NCBI GenBank assembly: GCA_030374805.1
Contig: JARGSG010000190.1
Coordinates: 434,001 to 498,000, forward strand
From: Gracilaria gracilis
Lineage: Eukaryota; Rhodophyta; Florideophyceae; Gracilariales; Gracilariaceae
Direction of reading: 5' to 3'
Length of the DNA: 64,000 bases
Part shown: positions 1-10,891 of the stretch, piece after piece
Layout of the letters: every line of letters begins with the position of its first letter
How positions within the stretch are numbered: position 1 is the first letter of the stretch
Position numbers and translations under genes: made by a program
Notes under the pieces: model-generated
Told to the model about the DNA's origin: nothing
Database searches by the model: none
Seen by the model: the letters and a program-made list of their open reading frames with translations, nothing else

Positions 1-1
1 A

Positions 2-1660
2 GGAGCTCAGAATCAGTCGCGGGCGCGGCGTTTGGAGCCAACGTCGGGTACTAAGGTGTCATGGAGAGTGGGTGAGCCTCCGCTCCGAACACACGGAGAA
101 GTTATGGAGACCTACAGGAACTTGCGGACTACGGCAACCTCGATGTCTAATCAAGAACTACAGAACGAGCTCAAGGTTCACGGGTTCCCCAGTGTTGCTA
201 TGACTCCGCTTCTGTGTATACCAACAATTCGTGCTTTCAGCTCCTTCTCGATTGATATTGTGCACCTTCTTTACGAAAACGTTGCCCGCGACATGGTATC
301 TATCTGGCTGAATGACTCAGGACGTCATCCAGATATTGCGCATCTATCTAGTAAAAGAGTATTAGATGCAGTCAACAGGAACCTTATGGCGTTTAGGCGC
401 GGTTTTGGTTCGCAGTACTGCCGGGCCCCCCGCGGTCTTGACAAGAAATGCATGTGGAAAGCTGCGGAGTGGAAATTCTTTGTTACCACTAGCAGTCTTG
501 TGGCCCTCGACGGTTGGTTGCACCAAGAAGCATTAGATGGTTGGCATATTTTTGTACAGTTGGTGCAGAGATGTTCTCAATGGTGTCTGACTGAAAGGAT
601 GATAACTGAAGTCAAATATTTCTCTGAAGACTTCTACGAGCACTTCATCAATGATTACTACCAGAACAGAGAGGAACGCATCCATCTCTGCAAGTATGTG
701 TACCATCTGCTTCTACATCTGGCTGAGGGAATTCGGGAATGTGGCCCTCTGTCGTTACTTGGCCAATGGACCACTGAGAACTACGTCGGTAAGCTCAACC
801 GAGTGACCAATGCGAAGAACAGATTTGCTCAAGCTGCCAACGAAAAGATCAAGTACCACACGGCTGCCTCTCTCTATGGCCTTCAGTTTGGCAATAGATT
901 TTGCTATATAGACTCGGATGAAGAACTCGAACTTGATGCTCTATCATCAGACGCGGTTGAGACCTACCATGATCCTGACATGAGAGGATTTCGTTTTCAA
1001 GCTCCCTCTCGGAAATCATATATTACTTTGGAGAGCACAAACAGCTTTCCGGAACTGCCGAAACTTTTATCCCGCTACTATAATACTGCCCTTGGTGTGA
1101 CACTATCAGCAGCTAAACACCTTCTAGAATGCCATAACGAGATATTGGTGTTCTTCCGCGCGGTTGATGAGAAGACAAGATTGCGTATGCCATGGACGTA
1201 TCACAGTGCTTCCAAGAACGAACACAAAACTTGCTACTTTTCCGGAATCTTTCGTGACGGTGATGCAGAGAAGGCTACTGTGTACTACGGACGAGTTTGT
1301 GCATTCTTCGAACACGAAGTCGAAGAAGTGACTCACAAGCTGGTTCTAGCTGATTGGGCAACTAGTGCTCTTCGCACAGGGCGACAAGGTCAGGTGTTTG
1401 CTCGCTATTCAGTGCAAGACAGGAACCTGTTTCCGTGTCGCACTATTGAAAGTGTATGCTCAATGAGCCACCCCATTGGGGTGGTACAAACAGAATACCC
1501 TTCGAATAAGAAATCGGTATGCAAATGTACCTACTTTGTCGATGATCTACGAAGTTCTCAGGGCCTGCTAACAGGAGACCGATGGTTTCAAGACGAGACC
1601 AGCTTACGGCTTGGTGGTCTATCACGTAATACGCGAAAAAGGGGATTCAGAGCGACTTAA
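2..1660 (+). CDS. CACTA (En/Spm)-like transposase, C-terminal part
   Basis: The frame is open from base 2 to a TAA at 1658-1660, so the gene begins left of the window. A block with MWKAAEWKFF, then GWHIFVQLVQRCSQW, then HLLLHLAEGIRECGPLSLL and TTENYVGKLNR resembles the C-terminal region of CACTA/EnSpm transposases (the DUF4218-like stretch: P..W...EW, then H...H...I...GP...E...G). In that family this part follows the DDE core, which would lie outside the window. The extreme C-terminus is basic (RNTRKRGFRAT). No stop interrupts the visible 540 or so codons. The repeat cluster at 2431-2935 downstream looks like the subterminal region of the same element, which supports the assignment. The family call is by motif resemblance only; a domesticated derivative is possible. 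Confidence 0.55.
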   Translation, partial: GAQNQSRARRLEPTSGTKVSWRVGEPPLRTHGEVMETYRNLRTTATSMSNQELQNELKVHGFPSVAMTPLLCIPTIRAFSSFSIDIVHLLYENVARDMVSIWLNDSGRHPDIAHLSSKRVLDAVNRNLMAFRRGFGSQYCRAPRGLDKKCMWKAAEWKFFVTTSSLVALDGWLHQEALDGWHIFVQLVQRCSQWCLTERMITEVKYFSEDFYEHFINDYYQNREERIHLCKYVYHLLLHLAEGIRECGPLSLLGQWTTENYVGKLNRVTNAKNRFAQAANEKIKYHTAASLYGLQFGNRFCYIDSDEELELDALSSDAVETYHDPDMRGFRFQAPSRKSYITLESTNSFPELPKLLSRYYNTALGVTLSAAKHLLECHNEILVFFRAVDEKTRLRMPWTYHSASKNEHKTCYFSGIFRDGDAEKATVYYGRVCAFFEHEVEEVTHKLVLADWATSALRTGRQGQVFARYSVQDRNLFPCRTIESVCSMSHPIGVVQTEYPSNKKSVCKCTYFVDDLRSSQGLLTGDRWFQDETSLRLGGLSRNTRKRGFRAT

Positions 1661-2430
1661 ATGGTATTCCAAACGTGACGATCGTCAACACTGATGTGTT
1701 TACAAGAATCCTGGCCAGCCGCATGGCAGCACGGCGACTCGATTGGGAACCTTCATGGTATCGGCGTCGATATCTGCCGTAACACGGCTTTTATAACAAG
1801 TTTGACGCCTTCCAAACGGCGTCCTGATACGATTTGTTCTGCGAGGAGTCCGGTAGGACGACCACGGAAGCGTGGATACGAGGGGACTCTTCATGACGAA
1901 GAATGCCATTTTATTAGTGAGCAGACATGTTTGGCACGCCATAGCACCACTAAAGAAGAAACGAAAGCACGAGGGTTGGCGTGGCATACGAGCAGTTCAT
2001 GAGCGCCTCCGTATAGCCGACCACGCCAGTCTGGAAGACTTTCCCGGCGCCGACGCTTCGCTCATTCCTAATGAATATCTGGAGAACACATGTAATCTCT
2101 CAAGTACCAGCGCATATGGCCCTCGGAACACACCCTCTCACATCACGGCGGCTGTGCGCGAAGGCCACGCGAGATCATGACGGCGAACAAACGCAGGATG
2201 TTTATGGCAGCAAATTCGAAGTATGCAGCCCGTTTTGGGGTACAGAGGCGGGACCGACTGAGGCATGCGCTACACGGCAGGTGTACTAGGTGCTGTGATT
2301 TCCCTTAGATGGATCGGCAGCGACGTGATCACCCCAAGCTCGCAGTCCGCGGATTTTTCGTGCATGTTTTGCTCCGACATGGCGTCGATGCGACTCGTTT
2401 TTTTGCCTTCTCGCACCATTTCTCAGTTCA
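1661..2430. other. No gene seen between transposase and repeat cluster
   Basis: Several short overlapping frames are open on both strands here, but none resembles a protein family and none has distinctive composition. This is probably 3' non-coding DNA of the CACTA-like element. Confidence 0.4.
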
Positions 2431-2935
2431 TTTGAATGCCAAGTTGAATGCATTCATCTCAGTGAATGCCATCTTGTGCCATCCATTTGAATGCCGTTCT
2501 TCAATTGAATGGCACTTGGCCCAAACCATTTGAATGCAGTCGAAACAATTGAATGGTTACCCATTCAAAGTGCTTTGGGTGTAGTGGCATTTGAATGGAT
2601 GTGCTCTTGACTTAGTTGAATATTGAATGCCGTTTGATTGGCATTTGAATGGCTTCACGAGCTCACTCAGTATCGTGACCTCCCTTGCAGCAGAGATATT
2701 TGGAGAACCCCTGAAACTATTCACTTGCCGTCAACAGCCACCCTGGCCCAGATCATGTTCCACAACGATCGTTTTCTTCAATTTGATGAAAGATTATTAG
2801 ATTTGGCAGAATTGGATCACTTTCCATTTAAATTCCATTCAAATGCCATTCAACTTGAGTAATGTTTGAATGGTAAACCAAGTTGAATGCTGCCCCGTAC
2901 TTCACTTTGAATGCAGTCAATACTTTGAATGTGGG
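2431..2935. repeat. Cluster of TTGAATG/CATTCAA repeats (subterminal-type)
   Basis: About 18 copies of (A/T)TTGAATG(C/G) or its complement occur within 505 bp, for example at 2431, 2443, 2486, 2504, 2530, 2549, 2571 (inverted), 2590, 2622, 2643, 2836 (inverted), 2847 (inverted), 2865, 2882, 2906 and 2924. Most run in direct orientation and a few are inverted, with irregular spacing of roughly 12-40 bp. A random 7-mer would be expected well under once here. Clusters of short direct and inverted repeats next to the ends are typical of CACTA elements, where they bind the transposase. A GTAGTG, as expected at a CACTA right end, occurs at 2581-2586, but repeats continue beyond it, so the exact terminus is unresolved. 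Confidence 0.65.
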
Positions 2936-2949
2936 TTAGATTGCGTGGG

Positions 2950-3907
2950 TGCGGTGCCTCCCACCGCCGTTACCCAAATGCTGGTTGAGGTCGAAGCCGT
3001 CTCTGGTGTGTTCGAGCGCAGCTGCGCAAACTTCATGCGCAGCACTCGCCGCTGCAGGGCAGCGCGATGGCATAGTTCGTGTTTCCGCGATGTCTCAATC
3101 GCGGTGCAGGCTCGTGCACACCGTCACGGCCGTGACCCAATTTTGATGTTCGTTTGGCCTCTTTTGCCGCCTTGAACTTCACCAAGTGCAAGAGTGCCAC
3201 CTTCTAGTTTGCGGATGCAGTCGCTGCTGCTGGGGATGCTATCACCGTGTTTTAGGCTGTCAGTAAGGCTGGCGGGAGCGCTTTCTCCCGCCAGCCTGTT
3301 GCGGTTGCGATGGTGCTTACTGCTGCTGGTGCGAACATTGCTAGGAATTCTCGTCCGGGTTACGTCTAGGTTAAGGCCCTCGCGTTGTGGTAGGATTACA
3401 GTTTCATGCGACCTCCAAGTGCATGGTGGTTGATGTAGACCTCAACCTAAGGAAAGTTGGTAAGAGTACCGAAGGTCTGTTTTCAGAAATATCCAGCAAA
3501 GAAGCCGAGCAGCCCTGCGTTTGTTCAAAACGATGGGGCCTGCGCTGGTTGCACATCTTTGAGATACGTGTTCATTTCGGAGCTCTGTGTTTCTTTACTC
3601 CACCTCGCATCCATCGCTGCAACGAAGGAAGCGACAGGACCCATCGCAGCGGTGAAATCAGAACTTCACTCATCGGGTGTTCGTCGGTAGTTATTCGTAC
3701 GGTTGGGGTGGTGAGGGATATGGCAAATACGTTCCGTAGTGTGGAGTGAACGCTAACGCGCAGTTTGTGATCGAACATAACGAAGCCCACTTGAGAGGAT
3801 TTGAACAAGTGAAGATTGAGAGTGAGGCCACCGTCAATTTGGTAGTCGGCTTTGGTCAGTCGAGCAGGGGCCACGCCATGATTGGAAATGTGTTGAAGCG
3901 AAAATAA
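2950..3907 (+). pseudogene. Decayed coding region, Ala-rich then structured tail
   Basis: I do not recognise the protein. Protein-like composition jumps between frames across this stretch: Ala/Val-rich runs (such as PVAVAMVLTAAGANIARN near 3295-3350) and a final frame with NANAQFVIEHNEAHLRGF that ends in TAA at 3905-3907. In that last frame a TAG sits at 3737-3739, with Gly/Tyr-rich codons before it (SYSYGWGGEGYGKY). The pattern is that of an old gene with several stops and frame changes rather than an intact intron-bearing gene, though introns cannot be excluded. Function unknown. Confidence 0.3.
3266..3297. repeat. Perfect 13-bp hairpin with 6-nt loop
   Basis: AGGCTGGCGGGAG and its exact complement CTCCCGCCAGCCT flank the loop CGCTTT. 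It lies within the decayed coding stretch; no role can be assigned. Confidence 0.6.
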
Positions 3908-5066
3908 CAGCTCCAAAGGGAGACACCAAGTTCATAAAATGGAAGCACACTCTGCTCATTCTGTCGTTTTCGTCCGAGACTCACTTTTTTCCTGGCAGGA
4001 TTAAATGTGCTAGGAAATGCACGTACCGTGCAACAGGTCGTACGAACCGCCGAAAAACGACACTCTCGCGATACAGCTTGTCCAAGAACTGCCCCAAACG
4101 AAGAACGCGGCGGGAGCACCCACTGCGAGATCACTCTCCTTCCCAGTCAGAACAAGCAACAATAGTAACGACTCTGACTTCTCTACTGGGTGCAAACTCC
4201 ATAACACGAACGTGAAGCTATGCCCGACGAAGTGTCCATCAACCTATATTATTTTTGCCGTTCTATTGTAAATTACGATCATGTTATAAGAACACTGGCA
4301 CAAGTCTTGCATCAGATTAGTTATATTCTAGTAGAATCTTTGTAAAAGTCTACCTGAACGGTTGTAACATATATGATAACCATGAGCACGCTTCTTGAAG
4401 CTTCTTAATATCCTTGAATTTTTTAAAAGATGCATACTAGGCTGCTATGTTTGGATTACAAGTCGTGTACTAAATGAGCCGAGTAGACCACGTGTACGCC
4501 AAAAGTAACCATGCGCTGCAGTATAGTAGCACTTTATGTACGCCACTTGTGAACCATTCTAGTACGCTATTAGTAGCAGTATTGCAGCCTTAATATCTAT
4601 CTAGGGAGTATGAAGGGTAAAGACAGAGAGGCAACCCTTTTTTTGGCGAGGACACACTTAGTCATCAACATCAAGTTTCATTTATTCAACCTCTCAACTG
4701 CGCGCCTTGCGCCACCTAATGACCCTCTTTTGAAAACAGCTGTGAGCATTCTTTACATAAGCGGTAGATTTGACATTGGCAGCAACGCCAATTTTGAAAG
4801 AAATTATCAAAAATAAGCGGATATTTAGTTTTCCTGTAGATTTTGACTGAGCAATCTTTACTTTAGCTCAAAACACATAGCGTTGTCTTCTAAGTAGGAG
4901 CTTTGCAATTAAAATTCAAAAAATTGATTCCTGCCACACGGCCTTCAGCCGGACACATTTCGATGTTTCACGTATGGAATGGGCTACAATAGGCCTTATT
5001 ACAGATCGAAAATGGCCCACTTTCGATGCTTATAGAGTGGCATCACTGTTGATATGATTTCGATTC
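3908..5066. other. No gene seen; non-coding
   Basis: Only short frames without family resemblance are open. The stretch becomes AT-rich after about 4250. No terminal repeats, RNA gene or regulatory motif could be supported. Confidence 0.4.
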
Positions 5067-5330
5067 ATGTTGTCCAAGGTGGAAAAAAAAAAATTGGTTT
5101 TGGACTGGCCAACACCAATGACGGACGTGAAACTACTGCACAAAATCTGGCTTACAAAGCAGTTTGACGCCATGAAAAGTTATTACCCAAAACTTTTAGG
5201 ATTCCAGAGATGTTTGAAGACTTTGAGAAAATCTTCAAGTGATTCAGTGTGTTCATATTGTCACATTAGTCTTTCTGTTCCAGTTGAGACGCGTATTGTG
5301 AAAAAACAGTTGTTCTATATGTATATTTAG
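5067..5330 (+). pseudogene. Eroded copy of the 285-aa partner-gene family
   Basis: This 87-codon fragment matches the C-terminal half of the gene at 20656-21513. It has WPTPMTDVKLLHKIWLTKQ against WPKPLLEMDFLHKIWLTSG there, followed by a collinear P(K)L/F-GF...L+..R....S....V and a shared VP/PF-VETR/VQTR ending. About half of the residues are alike across some 65 positions. Upstream and downstream parts of the family protein are not recognisable, so this is a truncated relic, in the opposite orientation to the fuller copy. It shows that the 285-aa gene belongs to a multicopy, presumably mobile, family. Confidence 0.6.
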
Positions 5331-5520
5331 AGGCACCTGATGACAAATATTCCCGTCGAAACGAAATTGTATCTTTGTCTATAAACTAAATATACTTCAT
5401 GATTTAAACTAGATATTAGAATACTGCCTTCTGAATTTTCAAGCCAGTTAGGTGACCAGAAAAACCTTGCTCTCGTTGGAAACGTCAACGTGTAAGATCA
5501 TCACCACCCATTCTCCAAAT

Positions 5521-5650
5521 TTCAAAATTTAGTAGATTTTGAAGCATGGAGTCAAAATCTCTTCCGCCACCGGTAATCCATTTCATAACGGGTTGAAGCC
5601 AAAACCTCCAACCACCATCAAGCATGCTTCAAAATCACGAGATTTGAAGC
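5521..5650. repeat. Imperfect 28-bp inverted repeat, 74-bp spacer
   Basis: Arms lie at 5521-5548 and 5623-5650. The inner 14 bp (GATTTTGAAGCATG at 5535-5548 and its complement at 5623-5636) are perfect and the outer part is imperfect. It could be a small foldback/MITE or the end structure of a DNA transposon. No target duplication was identified. Confidence 0.5.
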
Positions 5651-5652
5651 GA

Positions 5653-6703
5653 GCCCCAAACTGTGAGCTGCGCCATAATTGCACCCCTCAGCGCCATTCA
5701 ATTACCGCCGTCCTCCGCATGTGTTTTTCTCGAGCTCGCACACTCACTCGAAAACGGGGTGTTGCCCGCCGAAGGCTTTCAACGCGCCCGACACGCGCAA
5801 AGACCGACCGGAGAGTACTCAAGCACTCTGTGGGCGCGTTGGCGCTTGTGGGTACCTTCAGCATAGAAATCGCACATTCGCACACCCTGGGGACTGGTAC
5901 TCTGCAGGTGTTTGCCTTCACCCTCCAATGAAATTAAGCATTTAATTGTAGAATTGCACGCACTGCAACTGCAACTTGCAAACAGATAGCTTTGTTTTAC
6001 GTCTCTGCTTCCTACTCGCATACTTTAATTGAAAAAGTACTACGAGTACCGCAGTGTCGACAAGGCGTTGGAATACTGTGAGCTTATTGCAACATGCTTG
6101 CTGATGCCACGGGTTCGGTTGAATAGTATTTTGCATACAGTCAGCGTTCTTCCGGACTGTACCGCACGTTGCTTCCCGCTAAATTAGCAGCTCAACCGAA
6201 ACCGAAAGGCATGCACTGTTTACTATTTGCCGGATGTGCTTTGATTCCCGCCACATTTGGAAGCTTCGAAACAGTACAAAAGGCAGCTTATCGTAATATC
6301 GAACAACACACATGAACTCTTCCAACTACTTCACTGTTTCACTGCGTGCAGTGATTTGGGAATGCTAGACGAGAATTGTCTAGAAAGCTGAGATCTTCTG
6401 ACGTCAGTGTTCTGCGCTCTCGTGACGCGCGTGTGGGTGAGAACTACAATCGACACCGGAGAATTCGAACGGGAATTGTTTCAAAGGTACGTTTCTCTCG
6501 TCTGTACAAATAGTATCAATCACTGAATATTATTGGTTCTAACATTTGGTAATGATTGTTTGCACCGAATGCCTTCAAGAAAAAGGATTTTGTTATCCAT
6601 ATAACAGGGCGGAATCAAAGTTGTTGGCACTTCTGGACCCTACACTAATTCGCAGTTTCGGTGTCGAGATTCACCAGGTGTGAACTAAAACGCTTAGTCT
6701 TCG
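5653..6703. other. Non-coding region upstream of SANT/Myb-like gene
   Basis: No convincing frame is present. It probably contains the left end and promoter of the PIF/Harbinger element, but I could not define a terminal repeat or core promoter by eye. Confidence 0.35.
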
Positions 6704-7513
6704 ATGGGTACTGGAAAGAGATGGACGAAGGAAGAGACATTGGCTCCATGTAAGTCCTTCGTCAGTGCCTCAGAAGATCCAAGGAAGGAGTCTGGGAAGA
6801 AAAGGGATTTCTTTCAGGCAGAAGTTCTCAAGCTTTACGAAAAAGAAATTAGGGAGCTAAAGTTAGAGAAACAACTACCAAAACGAACTGGTGCTGCCAT
6901 CTGTCAACGCTTTAGGAAAGCACGATTCGAATGCTTGAAGTATGCAGGTGTTTTGCTCAAGATCAAAAACAGGAAATCAACGGGATCACCAACTGAGGAA
7001 GATCTTGAGCGTGCTGCTCTTGCTGTGTATAATGGGGAAGCCAATATTTCTGACATGTACACTTTTATTACTGATGCCAGTCTCAGTTGTGGATCTAAGT
7101 TCATTTTTCGTGCATCCTTGTCTTACTTTCGAACAACACATGCTAGGGACATGGTCGTCATATCGCAGCAGAAGCCGTCACGTGTCTCAGGTGAAAAGGC
7201 AGAGAGTGGGTCCGGTGTGTCGCTGAATGATCTGGGGCCTGGAGTGGAAACCCAGCCAGCGGATGCTTGTGTTGATACTCCGGGTAGCACGATGAATGGC
7301 CGACGGCCTATGGGAACTAAACGGGCCATTGAAAATGCACTTCAGATAGAAGCGCTTAACAAAGGGGCGGCAGGGATAGAGCAGATGACGGTCGCATCGG
7401 CAAAGTGGACGAAGGTCACGGAGGATATGTTAGCGGTCGACAAGCAGCGAGTATTGATTGAGCTCTTTTCATTGCACAGATGTCTCTCTGAAGGAACGGT
7501 TTCTCAACCTTAA
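6704..7513 (+). CDS. SANT/Myb-like accessory protein of PIF/Harbinger element (disrupted)
   Basis: The N-terminus GTGKRWTKEETLAPCKSF, followed by a basic helix region ending KRTGAAICQRFRKARFECLK, has the layout of the Myb/SANT-like DNA-binding proteins that accompany PIF/Harbinger transposases and help the transposase bind DNA and enter the nucleus. The C-terminal half (NALQIEALNKGAAGIEQM..., later SLKERFLNLKQKTAILDLEH) is helical and coiled-coil-like, as in plant NAM-associated C-terminal domains. The coherent frame moves from frame 2 to frame 3 at about 7458-7485. This could be a frameshift, or a very short intron ending at the CAG before 7482. It then runs to 7624, where the gypsy element begins. 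The frame stays open on the far side of the insertion (18117-18345). The gene is therefore disrupted. Confidence 0.6.
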   Translation: MGTGKRWTKEETLAPCKSFVSASEDPRKESGKKRDFFQAEVLKLYEKEIRELKLEKQLPKRTGAAICQRFRKARFECLKYAGVLLKIKNRKSTGSPTEEDLERAALAVYNGEANISDMYTFITDASLSCGSKFIFRASLSYFRTTHARDMVVISQQKPSRVSGEKAESGSGVSLNDLGPGVETQPADACVDTPGSTMNGRRPMGTKRAIENALQIEALNKGAAGIEQMTVASAKWTKVTEDMLAVDKQRVLIELFSLHRCLSEGTVSQP

Positions 7514-7624
7514 ACAAAAAACGGCAATCTTAGACTTGGAGCACGAAATATCGCAAGCGACATTTGCGGCAGAGGCAACAAGTGGAGGTAATGAAAGCAA
7601 CCATGCGGCTGTAACGGTTATTGA

Positions 7625-8476
7625 TGTAGTGCAACGCCTTTGGCGGGAAAAGCGAAACAGCCACGAAGATGTTTGGGATCTTCCTCTCGGGGAGGTAGCA
7701 CAGCGAACGGAGCACTCCGGGAATGACACGACTAGCCGGGTGTAAACCGAGGTCCAACCGTCACGACAAGCGTCGGAGTGTACAGTGCGGACCGGGTACC
7801 ATGTAGGGACACGTGCGAACAGCGGTCTCAAGACTGAGCCTCGTAAGAGTGGAATGGCGACGATACGATGTCGGACGGCGAGCCACTTGAGAGTGGGCAG
7901 CAGAACAAACCCAAAAAGGGGCAAAGGGTTCCACAAGAGTGGGGATAGGTGCGCAACACACCAACGAAACCCAATACTGGGGCGAGTATACGACAGTAGT
8001 CGGAACGACAAACACACACAGTGGTAATACTCTAAACGCCACAAGGGTGGGTAACTATACGTGGACAACACGGTTTTCACTCCACTTGGAGGTAAACAGT
8101 CCGCGAAGGCGTGATAGTTAGAGCCAGGAAGCCCTTGCTTGGCAAGGGGCAATTTACTTGGGGGAGCGATGCTCAACCCTCTAAGTACCGAGCTCGGCGC
8201 ACCACTGACAGTGGGTGCGCCGGGCAAAATAATCTATAAAATATCTAAGTAAATACAGCAATGCTGGATGCACTGCCTCCGGCATATCCGTGCTACACGT
8301 GTGCTATTCACACCCGCTAAGTGGCGCCTCGAGCGGTGCAATCTACGTGTACAGCTGTGGAAATTACCTCAGCGAGGCGACACGCTAATAGCGATGTAGT
8401 TCATATAGATCTACTAACGCATGATGCGGAAATTAACTAAGTACCTCAAATCGCCTCCAAGGAGTGTTGTCCTTCA
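7625..8476 (-). repeat. Gypsy 3' LTR (left copy)
   Basis: This 852-bp terminal repeat is about 98 percent identical by eye to the copy at 17260-18111. It begins TGTAGTGCAACGCC and ends GTTGTCCTTCA. Because the element reads leftward, this is its downstream LTR. Confidence 0.93.
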
Positions 8477-8479
8477 TAT

Positions 8480-8489
8480 CCCCCTCCTT
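8480..8489 (-). promoter_or_regulatory. Polypurine tract of the gypsy element
   Basis: Minus-strand AAGGAGGGGG lies three bases inside the 3' LTR border. This is the expected place for the plus-strand primer of an LTR retrotransposon. Confidence 0.7.
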
Positions 8490-9713
8490 AAGAGTGAGCC
8501 ACGCCGTCGCGACGGCGGGTCGAACTCCCAGCCGTGGGCATAAAAGCGTATCCCCGAAGTCTTCGGATTCCATCTCGCCTCGCGAAGATCAAGTGACTAC
8601 CACTCGACAGTGCAAACCTCGCTTCCGCGACGACCATTCCTGTTCACCACAGTGTGCCTTTCGCTGTCGCGGTCCGCTCCCTGTTTCCAGGTCCATGAAC
8701 GACGGTGTGGGATAGCTGATTCGAGTCTGAGTCGCTCCATGGAGGTGGTTCTCAAATTTCTTTGAATCTCTCTCGATATGAGGTGTTGCGACCCACAGCC
8801 AAGTAGAAGAACCATTGCAGTCACACGGATCCGCGGTACATAGCCCTGAGAAGGTGCGCAGCTCGTTTCGAGATCGATTTCTTCACGCTTGAAGCGGTTC
8901 CCTCCACTCTGCAGCACAAAATCGGGGTGTGTTACAGTACTAATTCTTCAAAGTCGGATAACGTTCGAACCAGCACAGCTGTGAAGAAACCTGATACAGT
9001 GTAGAACTCCTGAAACTCAGAGCTTTCATTTCACACCAAGATTGTTGGGATTGAACACCATTGAATGGGAAAGCGCGATCCATTTCAGTTCACCGAAATG
9101 CAGTCTAAAAATAGAATCCCGAACTGAAATGGCGCCATAACTCCGAAGTTCTTCGAGATAATTGAGTTCTGTCTTCACCAAAGAGTTTATGAACGTCCAG
9201 AATAGACTGATGCTAGCTCGTTAAGGAAACGGATGGAAAACCACTGAGTTACGGGTATTGCGCAGAAGGCCTCCAGAAAGTACTGTAGCAGCAAGATACC
9301 CGAGATCGGGAATCGAGAACCATTACCAGAAACGACTGGGCATTGATACAAACGCATTATGCGGATACTGTGAAGACCGCAAGAGCGTGTAAACAGTAAA
9401 GTACTTCGCGGTAGGCTGTGTCGAACATGGTTCAACATCGGCAACTGAACATTTCCGCCTGGGGCGTGTACAAGACAAACGGTATTCCTACCGGTAAGTC
9501 ACCTGACGCGCACGGAAACAGCGCACCCTTGTGAAGGGAAAACCCATGCGCACGCGGTCGTGATGAGAACAGTGAACCAGCGAGCTGGGAGAGAACCCCT
9601 CAGGATAATTAATCCGAAAAAACAAACGTGGGCGACCGAAGACGACACCAGTCGAACTCCGACCACCAAAAACCAATCTCCACTTCATCTTCATCCACTT
9701 CCTTCTAGGTGAG
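8490..9713. other. Gypsy 3' untranslated internal region
   Basis: No coherent frame was seen between the end of pol and the polypurine tract. The region is unique in the window. Confidence 0.5.
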
Positions 9714-10619
9714 CTAGCTTCTTCCCCTTCGGGGCGTGTTATCCCACTTGGGCATTGACAATTGTCGCCGGGAGACCCGTGAGAGTACGTCGATGGTACT
9801 GCACCACTTTTGATCGTGGGAGATGCTCGATGGGCTCGTCCGAGTCAGCCTCGGGCCCGTAGCCGTACCAACGTACGAGATACTGTATGTACCCAACGGG
9901 TGGTATGAGTGTTCCACTATGTGGTCGACTACGAACTCCTGTCGGAAGACTTCCCGGCCTTGCCGTGTGATTACGACATCCTTCGTCGGAGAGAACTCCG
10001 GCGGCATTGCCGTGTGTGGCAGTGCGTCGATACCCCGGTTAGACCGAGTTACGTTCAACAAGGTTGGTGGCGCCGTGTCTTCACGGTGTGGTCCCATACT
10101 TGGGTGGGTTTTCACGCGTCTCGCGGTGTCGGTGTTCCCGATGCCTTGGTTCGGTCGAGTTCCTTCTCCCGCGGGAGTCCCAAGTGGGCGTACCGCAAGT
10201 TTGCGTGGTAGCGACCGTCTCGACGGAGTTGGGTGTGTCGTCGAAGGTGCTCGCGTCAACGGTAACCCTGACTGAACCGGCCTCGCCATGGTGGCACGTG
10301 ATGTTGTCAACGGGTGGCCGTTATTGGCCTTCGCCGTGGCGCGTTCCGCCTCCGTGTGCACGGGTGGTGTCAGCTCGGCTTGTCGTTGTGACTCGCTCGC
10401 TGAGCTGATCTCCCTTACAGGTGTAGACTGTGTGCTACGGGTGGCACTTCCCTGCTGGGCACTTCGCGACGTGTTCATGGTGTACTCCGCCTTGGGCGTG
10501 CTGGGCGACTTAGTCTCCGACGATTCTTCTCCGTCTTGGGAGATCAACGGCACCTCAGGCGGTGTTTCCACTTCGATGTGCGTTGTAGTCACTCCAGGCG
10601 CGCTATGCGGTGTAGGCAA
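9714..10619 (-). other. Gypsy part: Ser/Thr/Pro-rich tail with chromodomain-like end
   Basis: This stretch downstream of the integrase is rich in Ser, Thr and Pro, and is followed by EFVVDHIVEH, which looks like the first strand of a chromodomain. Chromodomains at the end of pol direct some Ty3/gypsy lineages to particular chromatin. The assignment is weak because the domain is not complete in this segment. Confidence 0.4.
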
Positions 10620-10891
10620 TGGCTTCGCCGGTAGCGACTGAGTCTCCTCGGTCCTGTCCCGCGCAGCGGTAGTGTCTAGTGACGATTCCGCTTCTGCGTT
10701 GACAGGCGACGACTTTGACGAGACGCCGGGCTCCCGAGAGGGCTTTGCTTGCGCACTAGAGGTGTCTCTCTTCCGTGCGACACGGTGTTCATGACGCTAC
10801 AACGCGAAAGCATGACGATTAACGAGTCCCTCCCCCTCCTTATATGGAGCGACATAGGGAGTGGGTGTCGGCGCGCCAAGGTGGCGGGTAA

